Source: Roseomonas aeriglobus (GTDB lineage: Bacteria; Pseudomonadota; Alphaproteobacteria; Sphingomonadales; Sphingomonadaceae). Taken from it: a stretch of DNA of 64,000 bases. Each line of letters opens with the position of its first letter. Position 1 is the stretch's first letter. A model generated the notes under the pieces. That model searched no databases. It had not been told where the DNA came from and worked only from the letters and a program-made list of their open reading frames with translations. Below, one piece after another: positions 11,288 to 19,948 of this stretch. The position numbers were made by a program, and so were the translations under genes. Location: contig JAFHKN010000002.1 in NCBI GenBank assembly GCA_016937575.1, positions 62,001-126,000 on the forward strand. The letters are read 5' to 3'.

Positions 11288-12157
11288 ATGAAGACGATCG
11301 GAGTCATCGGGGCCGGACAAATGGGGGCGGGCATCGCGCAGGTGTCGGCGGCGGCAGGATACCGCGTGCTTTTGTCCGATGTCGATCTCGCGCGGGCCGA
11401 CGGCGGCAAGGCGGGAATCGCCAAGCAGCTCGACCGGCTGGTGACGAAGGAAAAGATCACGCCGCAGGTCCGCGACACGACCCTCGGCAATATCGAACCG
11501 GTCGGCGACGTGGCCGCGATGGGCGACTGCGACCTGGTGATCGAGGCAGCGACCGAACGCGAGGAGATCAAGCGCAAGATCTTTGAGACCGTCGGCAAGG
11601 GCATGCGCGCCGACGCGATTCTCGCCAGCAATACCTCGTCGATCCCGATCACGCGTCTTGCGCAGGCCTCGCCCGATCCGGCGCGGTTCATGGGGGTGCA
11701 TTTCTTCAACCCGGTGCCCGTCATGGGGCTGATCGAACTGATCCGGGGCCTGGCGACCAGCGACGCGACGGTGCAGGCGGTCGAGGCGTTCGGGCGCACC
11801 TTGGGCAAGGAGATCGTCCACGCCAACGACGCGCCGGGCTTCATCGTCAACCGCGTGCTGATGCCGATGCTGAACGAGGCGTGCTTTGCGCTCGGCGAAG
11901 GCGTGGCGACGATCCGCGACATCGATACCGCGATCACATTGGGGCTCAATCACCCGATGGGGCCGTTCACGCTTGCCGACTTCATCGGGCTCGACACCTG
12001 CCTCGAGATCACCCGCGTGCTGTTCGAAGGCACCGGCGACCCCAAGTTCCGCCCCGCACCGCTGTTGGTGAAATATGTCGAGGCGGGCTGGTATGGCCGC
12101 AAGACCGGTCGCGGCTTCTACGACTATGCGGGACCCGAGCCCGTGCCGACGCGTTGA
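11288..12157 (+). CDS. 3-hydroxybutyryl-CoA dehydrogenase
   Basis: The enzyme interconverts acetoacetyl-CoA and 3-hydroxybutyryl-CoA with NAD(P). The Rossmann motif [13 protein letters not shown] lies at residues 6-18, followed by [10 protein letters not shown], the catalytic His region [11 protein letters not shown] and the C-terminal helical domain with [11 protein letters not shown] and GLNHPMGPF. The 289-aa length is typical of Hbd/PaaH. A strong ribosome-binding site (AAAGGAGA, about 7 bp before the ATG) sets the start. It is the first of two genes; a 48-codon gene follows 7 bp later. Confidence 0.93.
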   Translation: MKTIGVIGAGQMGAGIAQVSAAAGYRVLLSDVDLARADGGKAGIAKQLDRLVTKEKITPQVRDTTLGNIEPVGDVAAMGDCDLVIEAATEREEIKRKIFETVGKGMRADAILASNTSSIPITRLAQASPDPARFMGVHFFNPVPVMGLIELIRGLATSDATVQAVEAFGRTLGKEIVHANDAPGFIVNRVLMPMLNEACFALGEGVATIRDIDTAITLGLNHPMGPFTLADFIGLDTCLEITRVLFEGTGDPKFRPAPLLVKYVEAGWYGRKTGRGFYDYAGPEPVPTR

Positions 12158-12164
12158 GGGGCGC

Positions 12165-12311
12165 ATGTCCCTCGACGACACCATCATCCAGACGCCCGAT
12201 GGTCCGATGACCTATGGCGAATGGAAGAAGAAGAATCCGGTGCAGGTCCCGTCGCGCCGGACGAAGGGCAAGGACCTGCCGAACAAGGTGAAGATCCGGA
12301 CGGACGAGTGA
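12165..12311 (+). CDS. Conserved-type microprotein of unknown function
   Basis: This 48-aa polypeptide starts MSLDDTIIQTPDGPMTYGEW and is very basic in its second half (KKKNP, RRTKGKDLP, NKVKIRTDE). It begins 7 bp after the dehydrogenase stop, with GAGGGGC just upstream as a possible ribosome-binding site, and is followed by an intrinsic terminator at 12443. The position, codon use and start signal support a real gene. The only lead on function is co-transcription with a 3-hydroxyacyl-CoA dehydrogenase. Confidence 0.6.
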   Translation: MSLDDTIIQTPDGPMTYGEWKKKNPVQVPSRRTKGKDLPNKVKIRTDE

Positions 12312-12442
12312 CGCCCGTGGGCTTCGGCGAAGGCCGGAGCCTTGGCCGGTCGAAGGGCTCGCGCTCGCCAGCGCTCCGCCCTCCGCCGGCGCACGATCGA
12401 TCGGGAGGTAAACGCTCCGTTACCCTGTCCCACCGCGGAACA

Positions 12443-12463
12443 GCCGGAAATCCGGCCTTTTCT
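12443..12463 (+). terminator. Intrinsic terminator after the 3-hydroxybutyryl-CoA dehydrogenase operon
   Basis: GCCGG-AAAT-CCGGC is followed by CTTTTCTT, a short hairpin with a T-rich tail. It lies 132 bp after the microprotein stop and 28 bp before the next gene. Confidence 0.6.
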
Positions 12464-12490
12464 TGACGCCTTCGAAAGACGATCTGTCGC

Positions 12491-13222
12491 ATGACGATCG
12501 ATCTGGCGACAAGGGATTCGAAAGGGATGGCGAGCACCGCGACATGGGTCAAGCGAGTCGGGCTGACGCTCGGCTGTTGCGCGAGTTTCCTTGGCGCGGC
12601 GCATGTCGCCGACCGGTTGTCGGCCGGCGAAGGTGCGCCGCAGCCGGTCGCGACTTCGGCGGCGCCCGCGCCGGTCGTCGCCGCAGCAGCGACCGCTCCC
12701 AAGCCCGCGATCCAGCCTGCCGCTGCGCCGGCACCGGTCGACCCGTCGGCCTATGTCGTGAAGAGCGTGCTGAGCGTGAACAAGCCGTTCGTTCACGGCG
12801 ACTGGTACTGGGACGAAAGTGCAGCCCCGGCCGAGAAGGGTGGCAAGATCGTCGTCACCGTAGACCTGAAGGCGCAGGTGCTGTCGGTGTTCCGTGACGG
12901 TCACGAAATCGGCACCGCGGTGATGATCTATGGCGCCGATACCAAGCCGACGCCGCTCGGTGTGTTCCAGGTCAGCTTCCGCAAGGCGCAGCATGTGTCG
13001 AGCCTCTACGGCGCGCCGATGCCCTATACGCTGCGCCTGACCAACGACGGCGTCGCGATTCACGGCAGCGAAGCGATGCGCCCGGATGCCGCGACCCACG
13101 GCTGCGTCGGCGTGCCCATCGCGTTTGCCAGGAAGCTGTTCGGCGCGGTGGCACTGGGGGATACGGTGATCGTGACCAATGGCGAGATGCTGAGCCAGGG
13201 GCAGGCGATCAAGGCAGCGTAA
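12491..13222 (+). CDS. L,D-transpeptidase (YkuD domain), exported
   Basis: This 243-aa protein has a hydrophobic N-terminal segment (about 21-40), an Ala/Pro-rich linker (50-85) and a YkuD catalytic domain. The motif His191-Gly then Thr202-His203-Gly204-Cys205 fits the H-x(n)-[S/T]-H-G-C active site, with Cys205 as nucleophile. Such enzymes form 3-3 peptidoglycan cross-links or anchor proteins to peptidoglycan in the periplasm. It is monocistronic, with an intrinsic terminator upstream and a large palindrome downstream. An internal start at Met13 would also keep the signal segment. Confidence 0.88.
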   Translation: MTIDLATRDSKGMASTATWVKRVGLTLGCCASFLGAAHVADRLSAGEGAPQPVATSAAPAPVVAAAATAPKPAIQPAAAPAPVDPSAYVVKSVLSVNKPFVHGDWYWDESAAPAEKGGKIVVTVDLKAQVLSVFRDGHEIGTAVMIYGADTKPTPLGVFQVSFRKAQHVSSLYGAPMPYTLRLTNDGVAIHGSEAMRPDAATHGCVGVPIAFARKLFGAVALGDTVIVTNGEMLSQGQAIKAA

Positions 13223-13228
13223 CTCCTG

Positions 13229-13310
13229 CGATGCTCCCGCGCAGGCGGGAGCCCAGGGTTGCGAAGGTCGCCGCTTATGGCTCTGGGCTCCCGCCTGCGC
13301 GGGAGCACGG
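13229..13310. repeat. Inverted repeat with GCTCCCGCNTGCGCGGGAGC arms
   Basis: Two near-identical self-complementary arms (13233-13252 and 13287-13306) are inverted copies of each other, each with a GGGCTC/CCCAG extension. The unit sits between convergent genes and can fold as one long hairpin or two short ones. It is not the same sequence as families A-F. Confidence 0.7.
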
Positions 13311-13314
13311 GTGG

Positions 13315-13773
13315 TCAGTGGCTAGGCTCGAACGCCAGTTCCAGAGTCCCTCCGACCGGCACCGCGTCCCACGCCGCCGTCAGTTCCGCCATCCGCGCCC
13401 GGATCGCGTCGATCGTCGCGGCATCCACCGCCAGCGCCGGGCACTCGCGCGCGTCACACGTCACTGCATAGAGCGCGAGCATCTCCTCCGCCGGGGTCGC
13501 TCCGCCGGACCAGCCGTCGCCCTGGATCACCTCGACCAGTCGTTCGACGCCGTCACTCTCCGCCTCGGCGCCCATCGTGAAGTCCGCCGCCTCGCCGGCG
13601 GCGACCCGGCCCAGGAAACCGCGCGCGTCGAGGATGGTCTCGACCGCATAATGCACCATGTCGTGGGGCAGAATCCGCTGTTTGGGACAGTCGATCGTCT
13701 CGTCCGGACGGTCCGCCCGGAGAACCGTCAGCGTATCGTACTTGCCCGCACCCTTGGCGAAAACCAGCCTCAC
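13315..13773 (-). CDS. Conserved hypothetical protein coupled to nupC
   Basis: The protein is 152 aa with no signal peptide or membrane helix. It starts with GTG at 13773, which overlaps the nupC stop as GTGA, so it is translated by coupling. The N-terminus VRLVFAKGAGKYDTLTVLRA is strand-rich; the middle has a conserved-looking LPHDMVHYAVET segment. I do not recognise a characterised family. A longer frame upstream runs antisense-like through nupC and has the wrong codon pattern. The context gives only a loose link to nucleoside uptake. Confidence 0.7.
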   Translation of the reverse strand: MRLVFAKGAGKYDTLTVLRADRPDETIDCPKQRILPHDMVHYAVETILDARGFLGRVAAGEAADFTMGAEAESDGVERLVEVIQGDGWSGGATPAEEMLALYAVTCDARECPALAVDAATIDAIRARMAELTAAWDAVPVGGTLELAFEPSH

Positions 13774-15125
13774 CCGATCAGCAGGCCCGCCAGCGCCGCC
13801 GACATCAGGTTGGAGAGGCTGCCGGCGACCAGCGCCTTGATTCCCAGTTGCGCGATCACCGGGCGCTGGTTGGGCGCCAGATTGCCGGTCACCGCCATCT
13901 GGATCGCGATCGACGAGAAATTGGCGAAGCCGCACAGCGAGAAGGTGACGATCGCCACGCTCGCCGGCGACAGCGTGCCCTGAATCTTGCTGAGTTCGAT
14001 GAACGACACGAATTCGTTGAGGACGATCTTGGTACCGAACAGCCCGCCGGCGACACCGGCTTCGTTCCACGGTACGCCCAGGATGAACATCACCGGCTGG
14101 AAGACATAGCCAAGCAGCATCTGGAAGCTGAGCTCGGGATGCCCGAACCAGCTGCCGATGCCCGCCAGCAGGCCGTTGGCGAGCGCCACCAGCGCCACGA
14201 AGGCGAGCACCATCGCCCCGACGGCGACGGCCAGCTTCACGCCGGTCTGCGCGCCCTGTGCGGCGGCCATGATGATGTTGGCGGGCTTTTCCTCGTCATG
14301 GCTGGCTTCCGCAATCGGCTCGCTGCCCTCGATCTCGGGGGTGACGGCGCGGGTGTGCGGTTCGGTCAGCGCGACGGCTTCGTCCGCCGTGTCGCCCAGC
14401 GGCAACTCGCCCTGACGCGGCTCGACGTCCGGCATGATGATCTTCGACATCAGGATGCCGCCCGGCGCCGACATGAAGCTGGCGGCGAGCAGATAGGGCA
14501 GCAACTGTTCGCCGATCATGCTGGCGTACGCGCCCAGGATCGTGCCCGCGACGCCCGCCATGCCGACGGTCATCACGGTGAACAGCTGCGACGGCGTCAG
14601 GCTGGCGAGATAGGGCCGGATGACGAGCGGACTTTCCGACTGGCCGACGAAGATGTTCGCCGCCGACCCCAGCGATTCGACCTTGGTGATCCCCGTCACC
14701 AGCTGGATCGCGCCGCCCACCCATTTTATGATGAGCTGCATGACGCCGAGATAATAGAGGATCGAGATCAGCGAGGCGAAGAAGATGATGACCGGCAGCG
14801 CGGCGATCGCGAAGCTGTTCGCGCCCATCGTGGGCCCGGCAAGCGGCCCGAAGATGAAGTCGGTGCCCGCCTTCGCATAGCCCAGCAGATTGGCGACGCC
14901 GTGCGACATGCCGGCGATGACCGACTTGCCCCAGCTGGTCGCCAGCACCAGGACCGCAAAGCCCGCCTGAAGCGCGAACGCCGGCCCGACGACCCGCAGC
15001 CGAATCGCCCGGCGGTTGTTGGACAGCGCGAACGCGACCAACAGAATGACGAAAATACCGGCCAGGCCGATCAGATTATGCTGCACGTAAACGCCCACCC
15101 CTGGGAACACATAAGTGTCCAGCAT
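13770..15125 (-). CDS. Concentrative nucleoside transporter (NupC/CNT family)
   Basis: This 451-aa inner-membrane protein has 9-10 hydrophobic helices. Diagnostic pieces are FVGQSESPLVIRPYL, a signature of the CNT family, GGILMSKIIMPD and the C-terminal FCLCGFANFSS-like run (seen as FSLCGFANFSSIAIQ). The family imports nucleosides with Na+ or H+. An acidic hydrophilic loop at about residues 230-280 separates the two halves. The start at 15125 gives the usual short periplasmic N-terminus; the upstream frame is repeat-derived. The GTGA overlap links it to the next gene. Confidence 0.92.
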   Translation of the reverse strand: MLDTYVFPGVGVYVQHNLIGLAGIFVILLVAFALSNNRRAIRLRVVGPAFALQAGFAVLVLATSWGKSVIAGMSHGVANLLGYAKAGTDFIFGPLAGPTMGANSFAIAALPVIIFFASLISILYYLGVMQLIIKWVGGAIQLVTGITKVESLGSAANIFVGQSESPLVIRPYLASLTPSQLFTVMTVGMAGVAGTILGAYASMIGEQLLPYLLAASFMSAPGGILMSKIIMPDVEPRQGELPLGDTADEAVALTEPHTRAVTPEIEGSEPIAEASHDEEKPANIIMAAAQGAQTGVKLAVAVGAMVLAFVALVALANGLLAGIGSWFGHPELSFQMLLGYVFQPVMFILGVPWNEAGVAGGLFGTKIVLNEFVSFIELSKIQGTLSPASVAIVTFSLCGFANFSSIAIQMAVTGNLAPNQRPVIAQLGIKALVAGSLSNLMSAALAGLLIG

Positions 15126-15170
15126 GGCAGAGGTTTGCGCGGTGGGACAGGGGTTTGTGTGGGCGTGTCT

Positions 15171-15297
15171 CAATCCTCCCCGGCAAGGGGAGGTGGCCGG
15201 CGTAGCCGGTCGGAGGCGTGTCCCGCTATCCGGATGGGGTGACACCCCTCCGTCAGGCCTGGCGGCCTGCCACCTCCCCTTGCAGGGGAGGATTGGA
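15171..15297. repeat. Composite palindromic repeat, family B
   Basis: The outer arms CAATCCTCCCC...GGGGAGGATTG pair, enclosing AAGGGGAGGTGGCC/CCACCTCCCCTTG and an inner GACACCCCTCCGTCAGGCC. Similar units lie at 45063, 51193, 53217, 54840 and 59119. It lies between the divergent nupC and queuosine-transporter genes. Confidence 0.8.
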
Positions 15298-15346
15298 TTT
15301 TGGTCTGGGGCTTCCCTCACGAAAAATTTCGGCTAGCGTCCGCGCG

Positions 15347-16000
15347 ATGGAAACGACCCCATCGCGCACCCTTCCGCTCTCGCTCTTCGTCTTCGCGCTG
15401 TTCTACGGCGGCATGGTCTGCATCGCGGGGGTGCTCGGCAACAAGCAGGTCGGCCTCGGGCCGCTGGCGGTCGAGGCGGGCATCTTCGCCTTCCTGCTGC
15501 TCGTCGTGACCTCCAGCGCGGTCGCCGAACTGCACGGTGCGACCTGGGCCAATCGTCTGGTGCGGATCGGCTTTCTGCCGCTGATCGTGTCGCTGCTCCT
15601 CTCGCTCCTCGTCTATGCACTTCCCGCGTCGGCCGAAATGCGCGCCGACCGGCCCGAGGCGCTGGCGGCGATCGAGGGTATCCTGTTTTCGACCTGGCGG
15701 ATCTGGATCGGCGGGATCATCGCCTATGGCATCTCGCAGACGCTGAACGTGACGATCTTCGCTGCGCTGAAGGGGCGGGAAGGGTCGAAGCTGCTGTGGT
15801 TCCGCTCCGCCGTCGCCGGCGTGCTCAGCCAGATCGTCGATACGGTCGTGTTCGTCGCGATCGCCTTCTATGGCGAATTTCCGATCGGCGGGCTGCTGGT
15901 CGGCCAGATGCTGGCGAAGGTCGTGCTGTCGGCGCTGCTCGTCCCGCCGCTGATCTATGTCGCGGTGGCGCTCGGCCGGCGGCTCGACGGACAGGCGTGA
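15347..16000 (+). CDS. Queuosine precursor transporter (VUT family, YhhQ-like)
   Basis: This 217-aa integral membrane protein has about six helices. The segment VTSSAVAELHGATWANRLVR and the later GIIAYGISQTLNVTIF, WFRSAVAGVLSQIVDTVVF and GEFPIGGLLVGQ match the YhhQ/VUT family that imports queuosine precursors (preQ0/preQ1). Family members usually carry a V-x-x-E-x-x-G core, which is present. The ATG at 15347 removes an upstream stretch encoded by the repeat. argB follows 44 bp later, possibly on the same transcript. Confidence 0.85.
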   Translation: METTPSRTLPLSLFVFALFYGGMVCIAGVLGNKQVGLGPLAVEAGIFAFLLLVVTSSAVAELHGATWANRLVRIGFLPLIVSLLLSLLVYALPASAEMRADRPEALAAIEGILFSTWRIWIGGIIAYGISQTLNVTIFAALKGREGSKLLWFRSAVAGVLSQIVDTVVFVAIAFYGEFPIGGLLVGQMLAKVVLSALLVPPLIYVAVALGRRLDGQA

Positions 16001-16044
16001 AATCCGGGGTTGGGGAACCGCGGACGCGGCCCTAAAGGGCCACC

Positions 16045-16944
16045 ATGACCGATCACGCCCCATCGCCCGCGATGCTCGCCAAGGCGGAAACGCTGACCGA
16101 GGCGTTGCCGTATCTGCAACGCTACACCGGCAAGACCTTCGTCGTGAAATACGGCGGCCATGCGATGGGCGACCCCGAACTCGCGCGCGATTTCGCCGAG
16201 GACGTGACGCTGCTGAAGATGGTCGGGATCAACGTCGTCGTCATCCATGGCGGCGGCCCGCAGATCGGCGCGATGCTGAAGCGCCTGGGCGTCGAATCGC
16301 GCTTCCACGATGGCCTGCGCATCACCGACAAGCCGACCGCCGAGATCGCGGAAATGGTGCTTGCGGGCTCGATCAACAAGGAAATCGTCGCCTGGATCGC
16401 GCAGGCCGGCGGCCGCGCGGTCGGCATCTCGGGCAAGGACGCGAACCTGGTCGTCGCCGAAAAGGTGACCGGGCGCGAAGCCGATCCGCTTCAGGGGATC
16501 GAGCGCCACGTCGATCTGGGTTTCGTCGGCGAGCCGGCTCGCGTCGACCCGACCATTCTGACCAGCCTGTCGGCGCAGGGGTTCATCCCCGTCGTCGCGC
16601 CCGTGGCGCTGGGGGCCGATGGCCATACCTATAATGTCAACGCCGATACGATGGCGGGCGCCATCGCCGCCGAACTGCGCGCCGCACGCTTCTTCCTGCT
16701 GACCGACGTTCCCGGCGTGCTCGACAAGAACAAGGAACTGCTGACCGACCTCGACCCCGCTGCTATCGCCGGGCTGCGCGCGGACGGTACGATCACCGGC
16801 GGCATGATCCCCAAGCTCGAGACCTGCGTCGCGGCGGTCGAGGGCGGGGTCGACGCCGCGGTCATCCTCGACGGGCGCATCCCGCATGGCATGTTGCTGG
16901 AGATCTTCACCGAACGTGGCGCGGGCACCTTGGTCCGGCGCTGA
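16045..16944 (+). CDS. argB: Acetylglutamate kinase
   Basis: The enzyme phosphorylates N-acetylglutamate in the second step of arginine synthesis. The 299-aa amino acid kinase fold has [12 protein letters not shown] (ATP site Lys), [10 protein letters not shown] (acetylglutamate binding), the [13 protein letters not shown] segment and [10 protein letters not shown] near the C-terminus. The extended N-terminus ([13 protein letters not shown]) is the form found in arginine-feedback-inhibited enzymes; regulation by arginine is therefore likely but not proven. Confidence 0.96.
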   Translation: MTDHAPSPAMLAKAETLTEALPYLQRYTGKTFVVKYGGHAMGDPELARDFAEDVTLLKMVGINVVVIHGGGPQIGAMLKRLGVESRFHDGLRITDKPTAEIAEMVLAGSINKEIVAWIAQAGGRAVGISGKDANLVVAEKVTGREADPLQGIERHVDLGFVGEPARVDPTILTSLSAQGFIPVVAPVALGADGHTYNVNADTMAGAIAAELRAARFFLLTDVPGVLDKNKELLTDLDPAAIAGLRADGTITGGMIPKLETCVAAVEGGVDAAVILDGRIPHGMLLEIFTERGAGTLVRR

Positions 16945-16987
16945 TCGGTGCTATATTGACGTAAGACAGACTATTGGGAACGCCTAC

Positions 16988-17284
16988 GTGACGACGATCC
17001 TCGAAATCCTGCAGATCCTGCTCAACCTGGTGTGGTGGGTCATCATCGTCCAGGCGATCCTGTCGTGGCTGATCGCGTTCAACGTCATCAACACGTCGAA
17101 CGACCTGGTCCGCAACGTGTGGCAGGCGCTGGGCGTGATGACCGAGCCGCTGTACCGCCCGATCCGCCGCGTGCTGCCCGATTTCGGCGCGCTCGACCTG
17201 TCGCCCGTGGTGGTGCTGATCATCCTGGCGATCCTGGACGTCATCATCCGCAACCAGCTGATCGCCGCCTACACCGGCGCTTGA
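16988..17284 (+). CDS. YggT family membrane protein
   Basis: This 98-aa protein has two YGGT segments: an N-terminal amphipathic helix plus a transmembrane helix (LQILLNLVWWVIIVQAILSW) and a second pair ending in VVLIILAILDVII. The motif EPLYRPIRRVLP between them is the family signature. YggT proteins are linked to cell division and osmotic homeostasis in other bacteria. The GTG at 16988 is chosen because it gives the usual length. The next gene starts within its stop codon. Confidence 0.9.
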   Translation: MTTILEILQILLNLVWWVIIVQAILSWLIAFNVINTSNDLVRNVWQALGVMTEPLYRPIRRVLPDFGALDLSPVVVLIILAILDVIIRNQLIAAYTGA

Positions 17285-17556
17285 GCGACTTCGTCCTGGC
17301 CGTGCGGGTCACCCCGCGGTCCTCGCGCGCGAGCCTGGGGCCGGGGCGTGATGGCGCGCTTGCCGCACGCGTGACCGCGCCGCCGGTCGATGGCGAAGCG
17401 AACGACGCGGTGGTCGCGCTGGTGGCCAGGGCGTTCGGCGTGCCGAAGCGCGACGTGCGGATCGTCGGCGGCGAGACGTCCCGGGAAAAGCGCGTGGCGA
17501 TCGCGGGGGATGCCAATGCGCTGGCGGCGATCGCGGCGCGGATTGCGAATCCCTAA
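17281..17556 (+). CDS. DUF167 (YggU) family protein
   Basis: This 91-aa cytosolic protein starts with TTG at 17281, overlapping the yggT stop as TTGA. The family features LAVRVTPRSSR, VTAPPVDGEANDAVVALVA and VRIVGGETSREKRVAI are all present. The DUF167 fold is small alpha/beta with unproven function; yggT-yggU adjacency is widely conserved. The rare start codon is supported by the coupling and by the N-terminal position of the VRVTP motif. Confidence 0.88.
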   Translation: MSDFVLAVRVTPRSSRASLGPGRDGALAARVTAPPVDGEANDAVVALVARAFGVPKRDVRIVGGETSREKRVAIAGDANALAAIAARIANP

Positions 17557-17571
17557 CGCGCGCCCTTCCAA

Positions 17572-17666
17572 CGTCATCCCCGCGGAGGCGGGAATAAATT
17601 CTGGCTGACCGGCGTGAGTCTCATCCCGTTCAGTGACGATTGATCCCCGCCTTCGCGGGGATGACG
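17572..17666. repeat. Palindromic intergenic repeat, family C
   Basis: CGTCATCCCCGCGGAGGCGG at the left pairs with CCGCCTTCGCGGGGATGACG at the right. The inner part (TTCTGGCTGACC) is shared with 25884-25980. It separates the DUF167 gene from folD. Confidence 0.8.
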
Positions 17667-17732
17667 ATCGATAGGTCGGCCTCTGCGTGCGACGACTGGC
17701 GGATGCAGCAACGCCCCTCTATGAACGCCCGC

Positions 17733-18608
17733 ATGACGGCACAGATCATCAATGGAAAGGCGGCCGCGGCCGCACTTAGGGCTCGCGTGGGCGAGGCGGC
17801 GGCGGCGTTCGAGGCGGCGAGCGGCCGCAAGGCGGGCCTGGCGGTAGTGCTGGTCGGCGAGGATCCGGCGTCGGCGGTCTACGTCCGCTCGAAAGGCAAG
17901 GCGACCGTCGCGGCCGGCATGGCGAGTTTCGAGCACAAGCTCGATGCCGACATTGCGGAGGCCGACCTGCTCGCGCTGGTCGATCGGCTGAATGCTGACC
18001 CGGCGGTCGATGGGATCCTGGTCCAGCTGCCGCTCCCCAAGCATATTCGCGAGAGCGTCGTCATCGAACGCATCGTGCCGGAAAAGGACGTCGACGGTTT
18101 CCACCCGGTCAACGCCGGCCGGCTCGCGACCGGTTTGGAGGGCTTCGTCCCCTGCACGCCGCTCGGCTGCCTGATGCTGCTGACGGACGAACTGGGCGAT
18201 CTGACCGGCAAGGATGCGGTCGTGATCGGCCGGTCGAATATCGTCGGCAAGCCGATGGCGGCGCTGCTGACTCGTGCCAGCGCGACGGTGACGATCGCGC
18301 ATTCGCGCACCCGGGACCTCGCCGGCCACGTCGGTCGCGCCGACATCGTCGTCGCGGCGGTCGGCATTCCCCATTTCGTGAAGGGCGAATGGCTGAAGCC
18401 CGGCGCGACCGTCATCGACGTCGGCATCAACCGCACCGAAAGCGGCCTGGTCGGCGACGTCGATTTCGCTTCGGCTGCCGAGGTGGCCTCTGCCATCACG
18501 CCGGTGCCGGGCGGGGTCGGGCCGATGACCATCGCCGTCCTGCTGCGCAACACTTTGGTCGCCGCCTATCGCAACGCGGGACATGCCTTCGACGAGACCA
18601 GCCTGTGA
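17733..18608 (+). CDS. folD: Bifunctional methylene-THF dehydrogenase / methenyl-THF cyclohydrolase
   Basis: This enzyme supplies 10-formyl-THF for purine and formyl-Met synthesis. Motifs: [17 protein letters not shown] (with the catalytic Lys), [37 protein letters not shown] (NADP site) and [12 protein letters not shown]. The 291-aa length is typical. An in-frame ATG at 17721 would add four residues (MNAR) and cannot be excluded. The stop overlaps the next start as GTGA, opening a three-gene unit with the following two genes. Confidence 0.95.
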   Translation: MTAQIINGKAAAAALRARVGEAAAAFEAASGRKAGLAVVLVGEDPASAVYVRSKGKATVAAGMASFEHKLDADIAEADLLALVDRLNADPAVDGILVQLPLPKHIRESVVIERIVPEKDVDGFHPVNAGRLATGLEGFVPCTPLGCLMLLTDELGDLTGKDAVVIGRSNIVGKPMAALLTRASATVTIAHSRTRDLAGHVGRADIVVAAVGIPHFVKGEWLKPGATVIDVGINRTESGLVGDVDFASAAEVASAITPVPGGVGPMTIAVLLRNTLVAAYRNAGHAFDETSL

Positions 18609-19222
18609 TCCTGACGCTCTTGGCGATGCAGGTGAGCGCGATCGACGCCGAGCGTGCGTTCGCCGCCCGCGCCGCGAAGGGCGAGCAATGGGCCGCGTTC
18701 CGTGATACCGCGGCCGAGGATGCGATGATGTTCGCGCCGCACCCGATGGTCGCGCGCCGCTTCCTGGCCGATCGCCCCGAGCCCAAGCATCCGATCCAGT
18801 GGTTCGCGCGCGCCAGCTTCGTTTCGTGCGACGGCAAGACGGCGGTGAACACCGGGCCGTGGGCGGTACCGGCCGAGAAGGCCGCGGGCTATTTTACCAC
18901 GATCTGGCGCCGCCAGGCCGACGGCGGCTGGAAATGGATCTATGACGGCGGCGAGGCGACGGGTCGGATCGAGCCGGCCGGCGATGCGCCGAAACAGCGC
19001 AAGGCGTCGTGCCGCGGTCGGGCGCGCGACGTGATGGGTGCCCCGCAGGAAGGTGCCGAGCAGCAATCCTCCGGCCGCTCCGCCGATTCGACGCTGCAAT
19101 GGCGCTGGACCTACACGCCCCAGGGCGCGCGGGCGCTGGACGTATATCTGTGGAACGGTCGGCGGATGGAACGGGTGATCGCCAACCGTATCGCCCCCGC
19201 TGCCAAGGGGGCGAAGCGATGA
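18605..19222 (+). CDS. Unknown protein, possibly SnoaL/DUF4440-like
   Basis: The protein is 205 aa, starting with GTG inside the folD stop (GTGA). The N-terminus [20 protein letters not shown] could be a short export signal. Then comes an alpha/beta pattern with [39 protein letters not shown] and a late [18 protein letters not shown], which resembles NTF2-like ketosteroid-isomerase (DUF4440) proteins. A Cys/Ser/Gln-rich segment (about 135-160) interrupts the fold. It overlaps the marC start by ATGA. No enzyme function can be assigned. Confidence 0.65.
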   Translation: MILTLLAMQVSAIDAERAFAARAAKGEQWAAFRDTAAEDAMMFAPHPMVARRFLADRPEPKHPIQWFARASFVSCDGKTAVNTGPWAVPAEKAAGYFTTIWRRQADGGWKWIYDGGEATGRIEPAGDAPKQRKASCRGRARDVMGAPQEGAEQQSSGRSADSTLQWRWTYTPQGARALDVYLWNGRRMERVIANRIAPAAKGAKR

Positions 19223-19845
19223 TCGAACTCTATATCTCCGCCCTGATCACCTTCTTCGTCGTCATCGATCCTCCGGGCTGCGCACCGATCTATGCTGGCC
19301 TCACCAGCGGCGCATCGCCGGCGCACGTCCGCGCGATGGCGGTGCGTGCGGTGGTGGTCGCGACGATCATCCTGCTCGTCTTCGCACTGTTCGGCGAAGC
19401 GCTGCTCCGGGCGCTTGGCATCGGGCTCGACGCGTTCCGCATCGCCGGCGGCATCATGCTGTTCGTGATCGCGATGGACATGGTCTTCGAACGCCGCACC
19501 CAGCGTCGCGAGGAACGCGCGGAAAAGCTGAAGGAGACGCCGGAAGTCGAAGACGTATCGATCTTCCCCATGGCGATGCCGATGATCGCCGGACCCGGCT
19601 CGATCGCGTCGGTCATGCTGATGATGTCGCGCACGGAGGGCCTCAGCGCCTCGCTCGTCGTGCTCGCTGCGATGCTGACCATCCTGGTTCTGACGCTGGC
19701 CGCCTTGCTCGCGGCGGGCCCGATCATGCGGGTGCTCGGCGCAAAGATCGAAGCGGTCATCACCCGCCTGCTCGGCGTGCTGCTGGCGGCACTCGCCGCA
19801 CAATTCGTCATCAACGGGGTAAAGGCGAGCTTCTTCGCCGCCTGA
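19219..19845 (+). CDS. MarC family integral membrane protein
   Basis: This 208-aa protein has six hydrophobic helices. The first carries FFVVIDPPGCAPIYAGLT, the family's conserved DP-containing segment, and the middle has FPMAMPMIAGPGSI, the MarC repeat of the same motif. MarC was once linked to multidrug resistance, but its role is unproven; amino acid export has been suggested for relatives. A charged cytosolic loop (RRTQRREERAEKLKE) lies between helices 3 and 4. It ends the folD transcript, just before a terminator hairpin. Confidence 0.87.
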   Translation: MIELYISALITFFVVIDPPGCAPIYAGLTSGASPAHVRAMAVRAVVVATIILLVFALFGEALLRALGIGLDAFRIAGGIMLFVIAMDMVFERRTQRREERAEKLKETPEVEDVSIFPMAMPMIAGPGSIASVMLMMSRTEGLSASLVVLAAMLTILVLTLAALLAAGPIMRVLGAKIEAVITRLLGVLLAALAAQFVINGVKASFFAA

Positions 19846-19861
19846 TCAAATACGCAGGCGC

Positions 19862-19899
19862 AGAAAAATGGCCGCACCGCCCGCGGGGGCGATGCGGCC
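19862..19899 (-). terminator. Intrinsic terminator for the TonB receptor transcript
   Basis: Read on the minus strand, a 30-nt GC hairpin (GGCCGCATCGCC...GGCGGTGCGGCC) is followed by ATTTTTCTG. It lies about 50 bp after the receptor's stop. On the plus strand the same hairpin could also stop the folD-marC transcript, though its T tail there is poor. Confidence 0.65.
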
Positions 19900-19912
19900 T
19901 TGATCGAGAACA

Positions 19913-19940
19913 CATGCGGGCGCCGCGCAACGCCCGCATG
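19913..19940. terminator. Perfect 10-bp hairpin near the TonB receptor stop
   Basis: CATGCGGGCG and CGCCCGCATG flank an 8-nt loop. It starts 9 bp from the receptor's stop codon and has no T tail on either strand, so it may protect the 3' end or assist the downstream terminator. Confidence 0.45.
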
Positions 19941-19948
19941 CTGACTGA

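Noticed and set aside
8696..12157. A plus-strand open frame of over 1100 codons running across the PBP and HNH genes
   Set aside because: It is antisense to two well-supported genes, shows no family motif until the dehydrogenase at 11288, and reflects the lack of stops in GC-rich DNA. Only the last part (11288-12157) is real.
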